NCBI GenBank assembly: GCA_963674685.2
Contig: CAXXWT010000009.1
Location: 744,001-808,000 of the forward strand
Reading direction: 5' to 3'
Length of the DNA stretch: 64,000 nt
DNA from: G963674685 sp963674685
GTDB taxonomy: Bacteria > Lernaellota > Lernaellaia > JACKCT01
Below the pieces are notes generated by a model, which was given only the letters and a program-made list of their open reading frames with translations, was not told the origin of the DNA and searched no databases. The position numbers and the translations under genes were made by a program. Below, in pieces: positions 1-7,244 of the stretch; position 1 is the first letter of the stretch; the number at the start of each line of letters is the position of its first letter.

Positions 1-172
1 GGCCGGGGGCTTCGAAATCTCCCGACCGGCAAATTTCTTTGTTTTGATAAGACCAGAAAAGAAAATGGTGAGCCGCTTCGAAACATGGAGCGATTTCTTC
101 GCCGAAGCAGGGAATGGCTATGCGAATTTCCTGCATTTCTTTTTGGGATAGTGTTTCTATACTTATCGTCAT
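1..172 (-). CDS. NifX/NifB-type iron-molybdenum cofactor-binding domain protein (5' part only)
   Basis: The reading frame starts at an ATG at 172 and runs off the left edge (57 codons visible). After a short lead it reads IRIAIPCFGEEIAPCFEAAHHFLFW split as IRIAIP, then GEEIAPCFEAA, the typical N-terminal strand and 'ap.F..A..f' motif of the dinitrogenase iron-molybdenum cofactor domain. Small proteins of this family bind Fe-S-type clusters and often occur outside nitrogen fixation next to redox regulators. A second in-frame ATG lies 12 codons in (136), directly before QEIRIAI, and could be the real start. The gene lies downstream of the sigma-54 activator, behind its own sigma-54-type promoter. 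The rest of the gene is outside the window. Confidence 0.7.
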   Translation of the reverse strand, partial: MTISIETLSQKEMQEIRIAIPCFGEEIAPCFEAAHHFLFWSYQNKEICRSGDFEAPG

Positions 173-220
173 GAAATTCTATTTTTTTCAACATGCACAC
201 AAAAACACGTGGGCTTAATG

Positions 221-237
221 AGCACAAATTGTGCCGG
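221..237 (-). promoter_or_regulatory. sigma-54 (-24/-12) promoter of the NifX-like gene
   Basis: On the minus strand the bases read CCGGCACAATTTGTGCT. GG and GC are exactly 12 bp apart and GGCAC plus TGC match the TGGCACG-N4-TTGCW consensus with two mismatches. Start of transcription would fall near 210, leaving a leader of about 38 nt before the ATG at 172. An enhancer-like dyad array lies 55-130 bp upstream and the adjacent gene is a sigma-54 activator, so position, sequence and context agree. Confidence 0.7.
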
Positions 238-291
238 ATAATCTAAAGTGTTAATAATAAAGAAAAAAGGCGAGTTCAGACAACGGGGAGG

Positions 292-352
292 TGTTGCGTA
301 AAGCGCAACATATAAGTTGCAACTGTTGCATCCAGTGATGCATCACGCAACA
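292..352. promoter_or_regulatory. TGTTGC/GCAACA dyad array (probable enhancer sites for the sigma-54 activator)
   Basis: Three dyads sit between the end of the activator gene and the sigma-54 promoter: TGTTGCG-N5-CGCAACA at 292-310, AGTTGCAACT at 315-324 and TGTTGC-N17-GCAACA at 324-352, the last with an inner GATGCATC palindrome. In the two long dyads the distance between TGTTGC and GCAACA differs by 10 bp, one helical turn. Binding by the Fis-type HTH of the neighbouring activator is inferred. Confidence 0.6.
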
Positions 353-385
353 TTTCTCGCGCCGGATAGGTTTTAAGGGATATGT

Positions 386-1741
386 TCAGCTTGAAGGAAG
401 TTCGATGCCATACCGGCGCATTTTTCTCCACAAGGTCGTACGGTTGATCCGCAGTCGCTTGGCTGCCAAAGTCTTGTTGCCGTGACACTCTCTCAATGTC
501 GCGTGGATGCGCGCCTCTTCATTGAGAAGGTTTCGAACCGGATGGTTGGTAACGATCTTGTTTTTTTCTTCTCCCTGCTTCTGGAATTTTTCCTGCAATT
601 CGATCGGCAGGTGCTCGAAATCGAGAATTCGTTTGTGGCATAACGCCTGGCCGTATTCGATAATATTCTCCAATTCCCGGACATTTCCGGGAAAATCATG
701 CGTCATAAGAACTTCCATGGCACGGGGGCTGACACCTATGATGTTTTTCCCTTTCTTGGCGTTAAACGCCCGAACGAAATGATCGATCAGGTAGGGGACG
801 TCTTCGCGTCTGTCCTTCAGCGCCGGAAGGTCAAAGCGAATCACGGCCAGGCGAAAATACAGGTCATCCCGGAATGCGCCTTTTTCCACGAGAGCCTTTA
901 AATCCTGGTTGGTTGCGGCCACCACGCGAATATCCGCTTTTATGGTTTTTACTCCGCCGACGGCTTCGTATTCATGTTGTTGCAGAAGCCGCAACAGTTT
1001 GACCTGCGTTTGCAACGGGAGTTCGCCGATTTCATCGAAAAATACGGTTCCGCCTTCGGCGCCGGCCAGTTTCCCGGGCTTATTTTTTTTGGCGTCGGTA
1101 AAAGCGCCTTTCACGTAACCGAACAATTCCGACTCGAAAAGCTGCGGGGGCAGTGTGCCGCAATTTATGACAATGTAAGGCTTATCTTTTCGCGGCGATA
1201 AATTGTGCACGGCCCGTGCGAACAGTTCTTTGCCGGAGCCTGACGGTCCTTGAATCAGCACGGTGCTTTCACTTTCCGCAACGTCAGGCAAAATGGCGAA
1301 AAGCTTTTTCATATGGGGGCTTTTCGAGACGATATCCTCGAAGCTATAGCTGCGCTCCAGCTCTTTTCGAAGTTCCTCGATGGCCGATAAATCGCGGCAG
1401 GTTTCTACGGCGCCCAGAACCTTGCCCTGTTCATCCTGGAGAACGGCAACGGAAATCGACACCGGAATCTGTCTGCCGGAGCTGTTGATAATTTTAATCG
1501 GCACGTCAATCGATTCCCGCTTGGTCTGCATGGCCCGGTCAACCAGGCAGTTGGTCTCGCAAATATCCGAATGAAATACTTCGTGGCATTTTTTCCCGAT
1601 GGCTTTCGAGGCCGGCACGCCGGTCAGGCGTTCGACGGCGGGATTGAAGCTGGTGATGCGTTTTTCGGTGTCGACGGTGAAGACGCCGTCGGCAATCGAG
1701 GAAAGTATGACTTTGAAGAAACGGCTTTCGTGATCAATCAT
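386..1741 (-). CDS. PAS-domain sigma-54-dependent transcriptional activator, Fis-type HTH
   Basis: A 451-aa enhancer-binding protein. Order: PAS domain (about residues 5-125), AAA+ domain with Walker A GPSGSGKE, the sigma-54 contact loop in the variant form GAFTDA, Walker B GGTVFFDEIGE and the arginine-finger region FRDDLYFRL, then a Fis HTH (NKTLAAKRLRINRTTLWRK). The PAS domain has three cysteines in C-x8-C-x3-C spacing (C52, C61, C65), which suggests redox or metal sensing; that is inference. I chose the ATG at 1741 because GGAGG stands just upstream; an in-frame GTG at 1753 overlaps that Shine-Dalgarno sequence. It likely activates the adjacent NifX-like gene through the dyads at 292-352. 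Confidence 0.93.
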   Translation of the reverse strand: MIDHESRFFKVILSSIADGVFTVDTEKRITSFNPAVERLTGVPASKAIGKKCHEVFHSDICETNCLVDRAMQTKRESIDVPIKIINSSGRQIPVSISVAVLQDEQGKVLGAVETCRDLSAIEELRKELERSYSFEDIVSKSPHMKKLFAILPDVAESESTVLIQGPSGSGKELFARAVHNLSPRKDKPYIVINCGTLPPQLFESELFGYVKGAFTDAKKNKPGKLAGAEGGTVFFDEIGELPLQTQVKLLRLLQQHEYEAVGGVKTIKADIRVVAATNQDLKALVEKGAFRDDLYFRLAVIRFDLPALKDRREDVPYLIDHFVRAFNAKKGKNIIGVSPRAMEVLMTHDFPGNVRELENIIEYGQALCHKRILDFEHLPIELQEKFQKQGEEKNKIVTNHPVRNLLNEEARIHATLRECHGNKTLAAKRLRINRTTLWRKMRRYGIELPSS

Positions 1742-1771
1742 CTCCACCTCCACTAGCTTTTAACCCCCGCC

Positions 1772-1787
1772 CGTTGAAAGGTCAACG
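1772..1787. promoter_or_regulatory. perfect inverted repeat upstream of the sigma-54 activator
   Basis: CGTTGA-AAGG-TCAACG, a 6+6 bp dyad 31-46 bp before the activator start. Position suits an autoregulatory operator; no protein can be assigned to it. There is no T-run, so a terminator is less likely. Confidence 0.35.
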
Positions 1788-1841
1788 ATTTTCAAGGGTA
1801 TTTGTGGCCTGCGTCGGCAATCGATTGCTCATTTTCAATTT

Positions 1842-1871
1842 ATGATGAAGTACGATAATCCTCGAAGAACC
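1842..1871. repeat. 30-bp dispersed repeat, copy 1
   Basis: Thirty bases here recur at 37058-37087 in the same orientation with a single difference (GTACGATAATCC here, GTACGGTAATCC there). Both copies are intergenic, 35 kb apart, and each lies near a GC-rich hairpin. Its function is unknown; a fragment of a dispersed element is the simplest reading. Confidence 0.6.
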
Positions 1872-1904
1872 CAGGCGATTTCGTATAATCAGTCGATACA
1901 GATA

Positions 1905-1925
1905 GCGGCCGCAAGGCGCGGCCGC
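1905..1925. terminator. GC-rich hairpin, possible terminator of the transporter genes
   Basis: GCGGCCGC-AAGGC-GCGGCCGC forms a strong hairpin 60-80 bp after the stop of the small membrane gene (minus strand). No clear T-run follows, so it could instead be part of a dispersed palindromic element. Confidence 0.35.
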
Positions 1926-1983
1926 CGTGAGAGGCTTTTGATAAAGTAGGGTCATCCCGAATGAACCGAAATTGTCGAAAAGG

Positions 1984-2406
1984 TCAGTGTCCCCCGGAGC
2001 CGAAAACACCCGACGCGGCGACGGACAAGACGATGACTTCCAGTGCGCAAAGAACCACGAAGATGTAATCCTTCTTCTTGAAGTACGCCGGAATCAAGGT
2101 CAGATATCCGATAATCGTCAGGCCCGCCAGAAACGCCACGCCGATGAAGTTCAGAAAATCGCCCTTGCCGATCATGGCCGTCCAGCCCCATCCGTGCGGC
2201 ACGTGCGCGATATGGAGGTACTCGCTCACGGGCATTTTCCAATACTTGCAGACTTCGTTCAGCGGAATGTGGGGAGTGAAAATCCCCGTGACGTAAATCA
2301 TGTAAGTTACGAAAAGAAGCGCCAGGCCGCCCCAACAGCCGAAGAAGAGCAGGTTGGCGTAGCGGATCTGTTCCGGGGATGCTTTGCCTTTTTCTTGTCC
2401 AGTCAT
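1984..2406 (-). CDS. small membrane protein paired with TauE/SafE permease
   Basis: 140 residues with about three hydrophobic segments (near 20-42, 82-105 and 113-135) joined by a hydrophilic loop with the sequence HIAHVPHGWGW. I do not recognise a characterised family. It starts 13 bp after the TauE/SafE gene and is surely co-transcribed with it, so a role as accessory subunit of that permease is plausible but unproven. Confidence 0.8.
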   Translation of the reverse strand: MTGQEKGKASPEQIRYANLLFFGCWGGLALLFVTYMIYVTGIFTPHIPLNEVCKYWKMPVSEYLHIAHVPHGWGWTAMIGKGDFLNFIGVAFLAGLTIIGYLTLIPAYFKKKDYIFVVLCALEVIVLSVAASGVFGSGGH

Positions 2407-2419
2407 AATGATATCTCCC

Positions 2420-3385
2420 TCAACCGATTCCGAGACCTTTTAACAGAGCTTTGCCGCCGGCGAAGATCAAAACGCCGATGACGATGTAACGGATCACTTT
2501 CGGCTTGGCCACGGCCAGAATCCGAACGCCCACGAAAGACCCCAGCATCAGGCCGACGATGGAGGGGATGGTGATCAGCGGAAGCACGCACCCTTTGTTC
2601 ATATACACCCAGGCGGCGGACGTGTCGGTGATGGAAAGCAGGAACTTGCTGGTGCCCACGGCGACTTTCAAAGGCGCGCCCATGAGCATATTCAGCACGG
2701 GAAGATTCGCCCATCCGGCGCCGAGCCCGAACATGCCGGCCATGATGCCGATGGCGACGAATAAGATGAGTCCGGCCAGCGTGCGGTGCGTTTTCCACTC
2801 GACCAGTTCGCCGGTGGATTCCTCGCGGTAAATGCCGTTCATTCCCAAAGCCAGACCTATGGCGTCCTGTTTTGTGACCACGGGGCGTTCCACGTTTTTG
2901 GAAAGGATCAGCAGGATCGCGATGCCGATAATCGTTGCGCCCAGGCAGATTTGAATGACATTCGTGGGAAGGGCCAGCCCTAAAAAGGCTCCGACGATGG
3001 CGCATGATGAAGCGATGAGCGCGACGGGAATAGCCAGCCGCAGATTCGCCAGATTGCGCCTGAGCAGACCGGGTCCGGCGGCCAGGGCGCCCGCCAGAGC
3101 CACGAGCAATCCCGTTCCGCGCACAAAATCCAGGTGGAAGGGGAAAAAGCCGCTGACCAGCGGGACGTAAAGAACGCCTCCGCCGACGCCGGCGAGAACG
3201 GCGATGATCCCCAGACCGAAGCAGAAGAAGAAAAGCACAATCGGCCAGAACCACCAGGGTTTATTTGATTGGCCTTCCTCCGGCGACAAGTCCTCCGCGG
3301 TGGCGCTTGCGCCGACGTTGACAGTGAACCAGGCTCCGAGGAGAAGCACGAACACTGTCACCAGTATCCATTTATAGTTTTGCAT
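2420..3385 (-). CDS. TauE/SafE family anion permease
   Basis: 321 residues. An N-terminal hydrophobic segment (about 6-26) precedes two TauE/SafE-type halves, each with several membrane helices and glycine-rich turns such as GVGGGVLYVPL and GAGWANLPVLNMLMGAP; the latter matches the family's repeated 'G.GgG....P.l' signature. Family members export sulfite, sulfoacetate or related organosulfonates across the inner membrane. A strong GGAGG precedes the ATG. A hydrophilic loop follows the first half (about 175-205). The DASS transporter next door and the Tmc-like genes upstream make sulfur-anion movement a reasonable guess for substrate. Confidence 0.88.
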   Translation of the reverse strand: MQNYKWILVTVFVLLLGAWFTVNVGASATAEDLSPEEGQSNKPWWFWPIVLFFFCFGLGIIAVLAGVGGGVLYVPLVSGFFPFHLDFVRGTGLLVALAGALAAGPGLLRRNLANLRLAIPVALIASSCAIVGAFLGLALPTNVIQICLGATIIGIAILLILSKNVERPVVTKQDAIGLALGMNGIYREESTGELVEWKTHRTLAGLILFVAIGIMAGMFGLGAGWANLPVLNMLMGAPLKVAVGTSKFLLSITDTSAAWVYMNKGCVLPLITIPSIVGLMLGSFVGVRILAVAKPKVIRYIVIGVLIFAGGKALLKGLGIG

Positions 3386-3628
3386 TCGCCAGCCTCCTAG
3401 TTGACTCTAAATAGGCGTATTTCTTGACGTGAAGATTGATTCTGTTAAACACACGGCGCACGGCCGATTTTCACCGCGACAAGCTAGCATAACCGGTTTG
3501 GGGATGACAACCATTTGGGTGAAATTTCTCCTATTCTAATTTGAATTAAAAATTTAAAACTCCGCTTTGGTTTTATCCTCGCTTTGCGCCTTGTTCGTGA
3601 GCACCCGTTTGTATCGACGGCGCACAAA

Positions 3629-5146
3629 TCAACCGGCCAGAATCGGCATTCCCATAAGGGGCCAGATGAGCAGGACAAATACTCCCAACACAACCATCAG
3701 GAGTATGCTGGCCGGTATGCCCGTAACGAAAAACTCTCCGGTGGTAAACTGCTTGCTTTCATATGCGATGGCGTTGGGCGCCGCGCCGACCAGCAGCAGA
3801 AACGGCATGCCGGCGGTTGCCAGGGAGGCGAAGAGAATCACTTCCGGCGACACTCCCAGGTAAGGCGCGATCACAAGCGCCACGGGCAGGGAAATGGCGA
3901 TGGCGGCGACGTTCATGATGAAGTTCGTCATGACCAGGACAAAAAAGGCGATGCCCATGACGAATATGAACCAGTGCGCGTTTTTGAACATCACCAGCCA
4001 GTGAATGGCCAGCCACTCGGCCGCGCCCGTTTGCCAGAGGCAAAAGCCGATGCTCATGGCGCCGCCGAAAAGCAGGACGATATTCCACGGGATTTTTTCC
4101 AGATCCTCCAAAGTGAGAATCCCGAAAAGGAAAAAGAGAATCGTCGTCGTCAGAATCACGGCGCTTTTATTGAAAAATGCCAGCGCCGGCAAAAAGGAGC
4201 GCAGGCCGAGGATCAGGATGGCCGCGAAGACGATCACCAGTGTTGCGATTTCCTGGAATGTAACCGGCCCGAGTTTGGCATAAAGCTGTTTGGAACGCTC
4301 GCGAAGGCCGGGGATGGTTTTTCTTTCCGGCTTATAGAGGATCATGAAAAAAGCCCAGAGAAGGATCACCATGATCAGGCCGAGGGGCAGCATGTAATAG
4401 GTCAGGCCGAAAAAGGAAATTTCCTTGCCCACGATATCTCTGTAAAAGCCGATAGCCACCGCGCCGCGCGCCGCGCCCAATAAAGTGATGATGCTGCCGG
4501 CGCCGGCCACGAAGGCCATGCCGATGAAAAGTCCTTTGCCGAATTTGGTCGGCTTTTCCGAGTCGTCATAGAGCGAGTATATGGCCATGAGCAGCGGAAA
4601 GATCGTGGCCGCCACGGCGGTATGCGCCATGATGAGCGTCAACGCGGCGGTCATGGAAAAGCATCCCAGGTAAATCATGCTTGTGCGTTCGCCGACCACG
4701 GCGATCATTTTGTAGGCCAGGCGCCGCGTGAGCCCGGTCTTCGTAAAGACCATGCCGATGACCAGGGAACCGATGATGAACCACACGGAAGGATCCATGA
4801 AGTCCGTAAAAGCGATTCGCGGCTCCCTGATGATGAACACGGCCTGCACGACGCCGATGAGGATTCCCGTGACGCCGATGGGGATGACCTCGAAAACCCA
4901 CCACGTGGACGCCAGAAGGAACAGGGCGATGGCGGCCTTGCCCTGGGGACTCAGCGCGAAACGTTTGCCCTGCGGATCGACGGCGTCGGGAAAAGCGGGG
5001 ATCAGATAGGCGATCAGGAAAAAGGATATGCCCAGCAGCGCAAAGGCCGCCTTGCGAAATTTTTCATCCTTTACAATACGGCTGAGTGTTTTGTCCGACG
5101 GGGCCGCATGTCCGGTGCGGCTTTTTGCCACTGATTTTTTTGTCAT
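3629..5146 (-). CDS. DASS (SLC13) family sodium/anion symporter
   Basis: 505 residues, the normal size for divalent-anion:sodium symporters, with about a dozen membrane segments after a basic cytoplasmic N-terminus. Typical features are TWWVFEVIPIGVTG early in the protein, the GAARGAVAIG turn and the C-terminal NFIMNVAAIAISLPVALVIAP segment. The family imports dicarboxylates, sulfate or other anions with Na+. It starts 20 bp after the CBS-domain gene, so it belongs to the signalling operon, which suggests that the sensors upstream control its activity or expression. Substrate cannot be read from the sequence. Confidence 0.88.
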   Translation of the reverse strand: MTKKSVAKSRTGHAAPSDKTLSRIVKDEKFRKAAFALLGISFFLIAYLIPAFPDAVDPQGKRFALSPQGKAAIALFLLASTWWVFEVIPIGVTGILIGVVQAVFIIREPRIAFTDFMDPSVWFIIGSLVIGMVFTKTGLTRRLAYKMIAVVGERTSMIYLGCFSMTAALTLIMAHTAVAATIFPLLMAIYSLYDDSEKPTKFGKGLFIGMAFVAGAGSIITLLGAARGAVAIGFYRDIVGKEISFFGLTYYMLPLGLIMVILLWAFFMILYKPERKTIPGLRERSKQLYAKLGPVTFQEIATLVIVFAAILILGLRSFLPALAFFNKSAVILTTTILFFLFGILTLEDLEKIPWNIVLLFGGAMSIGFCLWQTGAAEWLAIHWLVMFKNAHWFIFVMGIAFFVLVMTNFIMNVAAIAISLPVALVIAPYLGVSPEVILFASLATAGMPFLLLVGAAPNAIAYESKQFTTGEFFVTGIPASILLMVVLGVFVLLIWPLMGMPILAG

Positions 5147-5166
5147 GGATTATCCGCCCTTTAATT

Positions 5167-5754
5167 TTATTTGCCGTCCCAGTTGATCTCACCGGGGTCG
5201 AGGATGTATTTGGACAATTCTCTGAACACATCGACGGAACGTAAGACGCCAATGACGCGATCGCCTTTGAGAACAGGCAGCAGGCTCTGGTTGGCGTCGA
5301 CCATTTCGTATATCGCCTTAATAACGTGGTCGTCGTGATTGATCGTCGCCTCAACGGGCAACATGACGTCTGTTATAGGTCTTTTCGTTCGTTCCAGGAC
5401 TCCCTTCAAAAGCCTGTCGTATGACATCTCGGACAGATTGGGATCCAGTTGGACGTCGAAGATGCTTTTTCGTTTCGACAAAGGTTTGCTGACGAGGAAG
5501 TCCGGTTCCAGACCGCGCATGATGTCCCGCCGCCTGGCGATGCCCGCCAACTGATCTTCAAGGTCGAATACCAGAATGGTTCGAGGAGCGGTCTTTTTAC
5601 CCATGAACTCGATCTGGCAGACTTCCATTTCACGTATCGCATCCTTGATCGTCTGATCCGTGTAAATCATCGGATAATTTTCCACCGGGATCATGACTTC
5701 GTGGACGCGCTTGTTTTCCATCGTCGAGTTTTTATTTTCCGGCATGAGAGTCAC
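5167..5754 (-). CDS. tandem CBS-domain protein
   Basis: 195 residues made almost entirely of two CBS domains: one beginning at MIPVENYPMIYTDQTIKDAI with the module LAGIARRRDIMRG, the other at MLPVEATINHDDHVIKAIYEM ending GVLRSVDVFREL. CBS pairs bind adenosine nucleotides and act as energy sensors. The start overlaps the stop of the upstream receiver gene (ATGA), so the two are translationally coupled. A regulatory input to the DASS transporter just downstream is a likely role, by analogy with CBS modules of other transporters. Confidence 0.87.
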   Translation of the reverse strand: MTLMPENKNSTMENKRVHEVMIPVENYPMIYTDQTIKDAIREMEVCQIEFMGKKTAPRTILVFDLEDQLAGIARRRDIMRGLEPDFLVSKPLSKRKSIFDVQLDPNLSEMSYDRLLKGVLERTKRPITDVMLPVEATINHDDHVIKAIYEMVDANQSLLPVLKGDRVIGVLRSVDVFRELSKYILDPGEINWDGK

Positions 5755-6182
5755 CAGCCCTTTTTCTTTAATATGGCGTTCATTTTCTCCTCCATGTCTT
5801 TTTCCACGAGGAGCATTTTCTGGGCTTTGGCCTTGTTGATCAGTTCCATCAACTTTTCAATTTCCGCGGGTTTTTCCAGAAAATCCATGGCTCCGAGCTT
5901 GATAGCCTCAACCCCCTTTTCCACCGTCGCGTGTCCCGTCAGCAGGATCACCTGGAGATCGGGATTTTTCCTGAGAAGTTTTTTGAGGGTTTCGATTCCG
6001 TCCATGCCGGGCATGAATAAATCGAGAATGACGGCGTCGAAGCTTTCCTGGCCGACGTGTTTGACGGCTTCGTCGCCGCTGCCGGCGGTGGTGACCCTAA
6101 GGCCCCGGGTTTCCATGCGCTCGGCGAGCGCCTGCGTGAATTCCACTTCGTCATCGATCAACAATACTTTTTCTTCGGGCAT
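5751..6182 (-). CDS. single-domain response regulator (receiver 1)
   Basis: 143 residues: an acidic pair in LLIDDEVEF, phosphoacceptor Asp in AVILDLFMPGMDG, the T in ILLTGHAT and the K in LEKPAE, i.e. a complete receiver. There is no DNA-binding output; only a short charged tail (about 118-143) follows. It lies between a degenerate kinase and the CBS gene, with an ATGA overlap to the latter. A stand-alone receiver in this setting probably passes phosphate on or binds a partner. Confidence 0.9.
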   Translation of the reverse strand: MPEEKVLLIDDEVEFTQALAERMETRGLRVTTAGSGDEAVKHVGQESFDAVILDLFMPGMDGIETLKKLLRKNPDLQVILLTGHATVEKGVEAIKLGAMDFLEKPAEIEKLMELINKAKAQKMLLVEKDMEEKMNAILKKKGW

Positions 6183-6213
6183 CGCGATCCTCCCGTATTA
6201 TGGCGCTGATGAC

Positions 6214-6870
6214 TTAGCCCGCATTTGCCGACCGCGGTAAAAAGATCAGTATTTTGCCGCCTTCGGATTCCGTTTCGGTTCTTGCCGACAGTTCGGAGAT
6301 CACGGGCTCAAGCGTTTCAAACAACGGTCCGGCATCGAGCTTCGGACCATAGAGTAAAACAACGGCTCCATCGGAGTCTTTGCGGACTTTGATCTGCAGC
6401 GTATCGCCCTCCTGCGCCCTGGCCAGATAGGCCGATAAACACTGGAAAACCAAATGCTGCAGCGCGAAGGGCGATGTTTCAACGGCAATGGGCTTTTTGA
6501 CCGACAGAGTGAGTTCGGCGCGTTTGCGATACGCAAAACGCTGCATGATATTGGACAGGTTGGTCATGACTTCGTTGACGTCGACTTCCATGTATTGCCT
6601 GTCGACGCTGTGCGCGAAGCGGTTGAGTTTTTTGACGATTTCCTTGCCGCGACCGATTTGTTTGCCCAAAGTCTCGTTGATGCTCAAAATTCTTTTAGGA
6701 TCCGCCGGGTGGTCCCGTTTGGCGCTTTTCAACAGGTCCGACATAAGGCCGGAGTTTTCATTCATGATGGCGAAAACATTGTTGATTTCGTGGCTGATGC
6801 TGGCGGTGACAGCGCCGAAAAATTCCATTTTTTCCTGCGCAATGTTCTTTTGGGATTCGTCGCTCATCAT
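6214..6870 (-). CDS. histidine-kinase-like protein with HisKA but degenerate ATPase domain
   Basis: 218 residues. An H-box is clear (ASISHEINNVFAIMNEN, His near residue 27), followed by the second DHp helix with IVKKLNRFAHSVD. The part where HATPase_c should be is short: the N-box position reads LQHLVFQCLSAYL without the usual Asn, and no DxGxG or GxGLGL motif is present, so ATP binding looks lost. It may serve as a histidine phosphotransfer protein or dimer partner. Its ATG overlaps the stop of receiver 2 (ATGA). Function is inferred from the retained His and operon position. Confidence 0.8.
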   Translation of the reverse strand: MMSDESQKNIAQEKMEFFGAVTASISHEINNVFAIMNENSGLMSDLLKSAKRDHPADPKRILSINETLGKQIGRGKEIVKKLNRFAHSVDRQYMEVDVNEVMTNLSNIMQRFAYRKRAELTLSVKKPIAVETSPFALQHLVFQCLSAYLARAQEGDTLQIKVRKDSDGAVVLLYGPKLDAGPLFETLEPVISELSARTETESEGGKILIFLPRSANAG

Positions 6871-7244
6871 TGAGTCCTTCCCGAGGAAACGGCTTGTTCC
6901 ATTTTTTCGATGAGCTGTTCGATTTGAACGGGTTTGATCAGATAATCATAAGCGCCGCACTGTTTGCCTTTGGCGAAATCCTCCTCGTTGCCCCGGCCCG
7001 AGACGAGGATAACGGCCTGGTCCGGATTGATTTCTTTGATCTCCTTCAAGATATCCAGGCCGTGGCATCCCTGCAAAACCACATCGAGAACGATGATGTC
7101 ATAAGCACTTTGCCGCAAGTTTCCCAGCGCTTTTTCCCGGTCGGATACGACTTCGGCTTCAATATTTCTGATGGCCAGGCGTTCGGCAAGCGTTTGCGCG
7201 AGCTCCACCTCATCGTCCACCAGCAATACGCGCAGGCTGCTCAT
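6867..7244 (-). CDS. single-domain response regulator (receiver 2)
   Basis: 125 residues, receiver domain only: LLVDDEVEL acidic pocket, Asp in IIVLDVVLQGCHG, and the K in LIKPVQ. The usual 'MPG' after the phosphorylated Asp is replaced by LQGC, mildly unusual. It overlaps the sensor kinase upstream by ATGA and the degenerate kinase downstream by ATGA, so all three are coupled and likely form one relay. Confidence 0.9.
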   Translation of the reverse strand: MSSLRVLLVDDEVELAQTLAERLAIRNIEAEVVSDREKALGNLRQSAYDIIVLDVVLQGCHGLDILKEIKEINPDQAVILVSGRGNEEDFAKGKQCGAYDYLIKPVQIEQLIEKMEQAVSSGRTQ

